Shown here: positions 4,321 through 6,620 of the stretch, in pieces | How positions within the stretch are numbered: position 1 is the first letter of the stretch | How the letters are laid out: every line of letters starts with the position of its first letter | Assembly: GCA_024710825.1 (NCBI GenBank) | Contig: JANJUA010000418.1 | Coordinates: forward strand, 1 to 6,620 | DNA from: Solirubrobacteraceae bacterium | Lineage (GTDB): Bacteria > Actinomycetota > Thermoleophilia > Solirubrobacterales > Solirubrobacteraceae | Direction: 5' to 3' | DNA: 6,620 nt | Program-made: the position numbers and the translations under genes | Notes under the pieces: model-generated | The model's input: the letters and a program-made list of their open reading frames with translations, nothing else | Databases searched by the model: none | What the model was told of the DNA's origin: nothing

Positions 4321-5892
4321 ATGCTGAACAGACGTGACCTGCTGCGCACCGCGGCCGCCGCGACACCGGCGGTGCTGATGGGGCGCGCCACAGCGGTGGC
4401 GCAGGAGCGTCCGAGCGCTGCGGGGATGAACGTGGTGCTGTTCATCTCCGACCAGGAGCGCGCGATCCAGCACTTCCCGACCGGCTGGGCGCGCGAGAAC
4501 CTCCCCGGCTTCACGCGGCTGCAGTCGCACGGCCTGACCTTCGAGAACGCGTTCACGAACGCCTGCATGTGCTCGCCGTCGCGCGCGACGATGCTGACCG
4601 GCTACATGCCGGCGCAGCACGGCGTCAAGTACACGCTCGAGGAGAACATGCCCAACGACCAGTACCCGCAGGTGGAGCTGCCGCTCGACCTCGCGAACCT
4701 GGCCACGGTCATGTCCGCGGCGGGCTACGACGTCGTCTACAAGGGCAAGTTCCACCTGGTCAAGCCCGCGGGTTCGACGTGGTCGCCCGAGGACGTCGGC
4801 CAGTACGGCTTCACCCGCTGGAACCCGCCGGACGCGGGCGCCAACCAGGACATCGACCAGGCCGGCGGCGGCGTCACCGACAACGACGGCCGGTACATGG
4901 ACTCGGTCGGCGACGTCGAGTCGGGCACCGAGGGCATCCTCCAGTACCTCAACGGCCCGGCGAAGACCAGCGAGCGTCCGTTCTTCCTCATCGTCTCGCT
5001 CGTGAACCCGCATGACGTGCTGATGTACCCGAAGAACTTCGAGGAGGCGGGCTACGACGCGAGCTGGTACGACGGCGACATCCGCCTCCCGGCGACGGTC
5101 AACGAGGACCTCTCGACGAAGCCCACCTGCCAGGAGGACTTCATCAAGCTCTTCGCCCTCTCCGGCCCGCTGGTGACGCCGCGGCGCCAGCGCCGGTACC
5201 TGAACTTCTACGGCAACCTGATGAAGCAGGCCGACCGCTACCTCGTCGAGATCCTCGACACGCTCCAGTCCAACGGCATGACCGACGACACGCTGGTCAT
5301 CCGCACCTCCGACCACGGCGAGATGGGGATGACGCACGGAGGCATGCGCCAGAAGGTCTTCAACGTCTACGAGGAGACGCTGCGCGTGCCGCTGGTGTAC
5401 TCCAACCCGCGCCTGTTCCCGAAGGCGCGGCGCTCGGAGCAGCTCGTGTCGCACGTCGACTTCCTCCCCACGATGGCGGGGCTGCTCGGCGCCCCGGCGT
5501 CGGCGCGCCAGGCGTGGGCGGGCGTCGACTACTCCGGGCACATCCTCGGCACCGCCAAGGGGTCGGTGCAGAACGACATCGTCTTCACGTTCGACGACTT
5601 CCAGTGCGGCCAGGCGTCTCCGCCGTACGTGCCGCAGCCGAACCACATCATCAGCGTGCGCGAGCGGCGCTACAAGATCGCCCGCTACTACGACCCGTCC
5701 GGCAAGGAACGCTCCCAGTGGGAGATGTACGACCTCCGCAAGGACCCGCTGGAGCGCCGCAACATCGCCCACCCGAGCACGCGGCGGACCCCGCACGAGA
5801 AGCAGGAGCTGCGGCGGCTCAAGCGCAAGCTCGCGCGCGTCCAGCGCACCCAGCTCAAGCCGCTGCCGCAGACGCTCACCGCCATCGGCTGA
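4321..5892 (+). CDS. Tat-exported type I (formylglycine) sulfatase
   Basis: The 523-residue protein belongs to the alkaline phosphatase/sulfatase superfamily and should hydrolyse a sulfate ester outside the cytoplasm. It begins with a twin-arginine signal: 'NRRDLLR' (3-9), an Ala-rich core, and a likely cut after Ala-Val-Ala at about 27. The signature 'CSPSRATMLTG' (84-94) carries Cys84, the residue converted to formylglycine, and Arg88. Other active-site residues follow family order: Asp44 (followed by Gln, as I recall for choline sulfatase), Lys143 and His145 ('KGKFHL'), His231 ('NPHD'), Asp331-His332 ('SDHGEMGMTHG') and Lys345. The C-terminal region has the sulfatase 'YDLRKDPLERRNIA' segment and a very basic tail. 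Tat export fits cytoplasmic formylglycine formation before transport. No formylglycine-generating enzyme or transporter is adjacent, so the substrate is unknown; choline-sulfate or aryl/carbohydrate sulfates are possible. Confidence 0.93.
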   Translation: MLNRRDLLRTAAAATPAVLMGRATAVAQERPSAAGMNVVLFISDQERAIQHFPTGWARENLPGFTRLQSHGLTFENAFTNACMCSPSRATMLTGYMPAQHGVKYTLEENMPNDQYPQVELPLDLANLATVMSAAGYDVVYKGKFHLVKPAGSTWSPEDVGQYGFTRWNPPDAGANQDIDQAGGGVTDNDGRYMDSVGDVESGTEGILQYLNGPAKTSERPFFLIVSLVNPHDVLMYPKNFEEAGYDASWYDGDIRLPATVNEDLSTKPTCQEDFIKLFALSGPLVTPRRQRRYLNFYGNLMKQADRYLVEILDTLQSNGMTDDTLVIRTSDHGEMGMTHGGMRQKVFNVYEETLRVPLVYSNPRLFPKARRSEQLVSHVDFLPTMAGLLGAPASARQAWAGVDYSGHILGTAKGSVQNDIVFTFDDFQCGQASPPYVPQPNHIISVRERRYKIARYYDPSGKERSQWEMYDLRKDPLERRNIAHPSTRRTPHEKQELRRLKRKLARVQRTQLKPLPQTLTAIG

Positions 5893-5894
5893 CT

Positions 5895-5911
5895 CCGCGC
5901 CGCGCGGCTTT
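5895..5911 (+). terminator. Possible terminator after the sulfatase gene
   Basis: CCGCGC (5895-5900) and GCGCGG (5902-5907) are inverted repeats immediately after the stop codon, followed by CTTT. The one-base gap means that only about four pairs could form as an RNA stem. It is a weak but well-placed terminator candidate. Confidence 0.35.
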
Positions 5912-5912
5912 G

Positions 5913-6174
5913 CCTTCATCAGTCGCAGATGACTTTTTCGACTGTCCTGGGCTGAAGATCGTCACACCCGGATCACCTGCCGATGCACATGCCCTCTTGC
6001 TTGTTGCCGTGCGCGACGACGATTCGGTGCTGTTCTTCAAACACCCGAAACGTCGCCTCCAGGTGCTTGACCTTCGCGTCCGCCGAGTTCCTCCTTGACG
6101 GTGACGTCCCTGATGCGCAGCGGATTCCTGTATCCCGACCCCACCCTCTCGGGGACAGATCAGAAGTCTCCATC
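5913..6174 (+). pseudogene. Remnant 1 of a 2-oxoacid dehydrogenase E1 beta subunit (transketolase C-terminal type)
   Basis: In one frame 5913-6063 reads as the E1 beta core after the thiamine-pyrophosphate domain: 'SSVADDFFDCPGLKIVTP', then 'SPADAHALLLVAVRD' and 'VLFFKH'. This matches the usual pattern 'PGLKVVAP.TPADAKGLL..AIRD..PVIFLEH' of pyruvate, acetoin and branched-chain dehydrogenase E1 beta subunits. That frame then runs into TGA at 6096-6098. The expected continuation, 'LLDGDVPDAQRIPV' and 'LGDRSEVSI' (about 6091-6174), like 'GEVPE..Y.VPIG....GSDVTI', lies in another frame, so there is a frameshift between about 6064 and 6090. There is no N-terminal domain, start codon or ribosome binding site. 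Several codons are A/T-rich compared with neighbouring genes. I infer a decayed fragment; a sequencing error could explain the frameshift but not the missing domains. Confidence 0.65.
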
Positions 6175-6408
6175 TGGCAGGCTCGGATGCCCGTCCGCAT
6201 GACTGTCGGCGCCGGCACCGGTCATGGCGCCCAGCGCTCCCGGACGGTCTAGAACTGGACTCTCAACTTCCCGGGCCTGGAATTCGTCGCGCCCTCTTCC
6301 CCGGTCGACGCCCACGGTTTCCTGATCGCTGCGATCCGCGACCCCGACCCGGTGGCCTTCTGCGAGCACGCCGCGGCGCTGGAAGTGCCCCGCAGCACAC
6401 TCGTGTGA
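6175..6408 (+). pseudogene. Remnant 2 of an E1 beta subunit with in-frame stop
   Basis: Directly after remnant 1, and in the same frame as its second part, a second E1 beta segment begins earlier in the protein: 'MPVRMTVGAGTGHGAQRSRTV' at 6187-6249, read here in parts 'MPVRMTVGAGTG' and 'HGAQRSRTV'. It then has TAG at 6250-6252 and continues '[14 protein letters not shown]', '[19 protein letters not shown]' and 'CEH' to TGA at 6406-6408. This fits the family pattern 'vRgp.GaG..GaQHSqs.E.WF.h.PGLkvvaP'. The stop falls where Glu is usual, so GAG to TAG would explain it. Over the shared 37 residues the two remnants are about half identical, so this is not a recent duplication. The catalytic N-terminal domain and the C-terminal domain are both missing. 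Confidence 0.72.
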
Positions 6409-6436
6409 GTGCCGCTGTCGGACGGGAGGTGCCGGC

Positions 6437-6620
6437 CTACCCAAGCACGCGTCCGCGCCCGAGCGCACACTCAGGGTCGAAGGCGGACTTTACGGTGCGC
6501 ATCAGCGCGATCTCGTCGGGGCTGCGGGTGCGTCCAAGCGCCGCCGTCTTGGCGCGGCCAATGCCGTGCTCTGCGCTGATGCTCCCGTCGTGTTCAACGA
6601 CGAGGTCGAGCACCGCCGCC
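6437..6620 (-). CDS. FAD-linked oxidase (GlcD / D-lactate dehydrogenase type), C-terminal end
   Basis: The minus strand codes for the last 60 residues of a protein whose start lies beyond the window. They read 'AAVLDLVVEHDGSISAEHGIGR' in two blocks ('LDLVVEHDG', 'SISAEHGIGR'), then 'SPDEIALMRTVKSAFDPE' and a TAG stop. The family block is 'GGSISAEHGIGR.K', then 'MR.IK.alDP...NPGKvl'. This identifies the C-terminal cap of FAD-linked oxidases of the glycolate oxidase GlcD, D-lactate and D-2-hydroxyglutarate dehydrogenase group, which oxidise 2-hydroxyacids. The His of 'EHG' is the conserved active-site residue. The usual final 'NPGK' is replaced by 'GRGR'. The substrate cannot be decided from this piece, nor whether the rest of the gene is intact. 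It ends 28 bp from E1 beta remnant 2, tail to tail. Confidence 0.8.
   Translation of the reverse strand, partial: AAVLDLVVEHDGSISAEHGIGRAKTAALGRTRSPDEIALMRTVKSAFDPECALGRGRVLG

Noticed and set aside
2836..5919. Very long open frame on the minus strand (over 1000 codons)
   Set aside because: Only its last 216 codons (from 3486) match a protein family. The rest is low-complexity Arg/Ala/Val sequence antisense to the sulfatase gene and overlapping yjbQ and the ATL gene, as expected in high-GC DNA with few stops.
5913..6408. A single working E1 beta gene
   Set aside because: The same core block appears twice, the N-terminal domain is absent, and there are both a frameshift and an in-frame TAG.
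6160..6468. Minus-strand open frame antisense to E1 beta remnant 2
   Set aside because: No family resemblance was seen, and the plus-strand reading explains the sequence. It also overlaps the real end of the FAD-oxidase gene.
1..6620. CRISPR array, tRNA/rRNA, insertion sequence, phage or defence system
   Set aside because: I saw no regularly spaced repeats, cloverleaf-like conserved arms, transposase motifs, terminal inverted repeats or attachment sites.

Overview
This is a very GC-rich window (roughly 70% or more G+C by eye) with third-position G/C codons almost throughout. It looks like an actinobacterium. The best taxonomic clue is a complete NucS/EndoMS mismatch endonuclease gene, a family found in Actinomycetota and archaea. 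The leaderless-style starts and gene mix would fit Solirubrobacterales/Thermoleophilia, but that finer placement is inference and uncertain.

Layout. 1-483 (+) is the C-terminal part of a TPR-repeat protein. 484-675 is a convergent intergenic gap with two hairpins. 676-1251 (-) encodes a small exported Trp-rich protein of unknown function. It is divergent from nucS (1347-2015, +), which is followed after 47 bp by a crotonase-fold acyl-CoA hydratase gene (2063-2830, +). Facing these is a compact minus-strand cluster read from 4199 to 2836: an alkyltransferase-like protein with Trp in place of the catalytic Cys, a YjbQ/UPF0047 protein, and a class I SAM methyltransferase whose ATG overlaps the yjbQ stop (ATGA). 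Divergent from that cluster is a Tat-exported formylglycine sulfatase (4321-5892, +). 5913-6408 carries two diverged, broken fragments of a 2-oxoacid dehydrogenase E1 beta subunit in tandem. 6437-6620 (-) is the C-terminal end of a GlcD-type FAD-linked oxidase that runs off the window.

How it fits together. Two DNA-maintenance genes are present (nucS and the alkyltransferase-like gene), but they lie in different transcription units. The rest are housekeeping or metabolic singletons; no integrated new pathway is visible. The most unusual points are the tandem E1 beta remnants in DNA of visibly lower GC, the repeated pattern of a -10-like hexamer six bases before the start codon (predicting leaderless mRNAs), the unusual NucS C-terminus, and mutually exclusive hairpins in front of the crotonase start. 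No tRNA, rRNA, CRISPR array, insertion sequence or replication origin was recognised.
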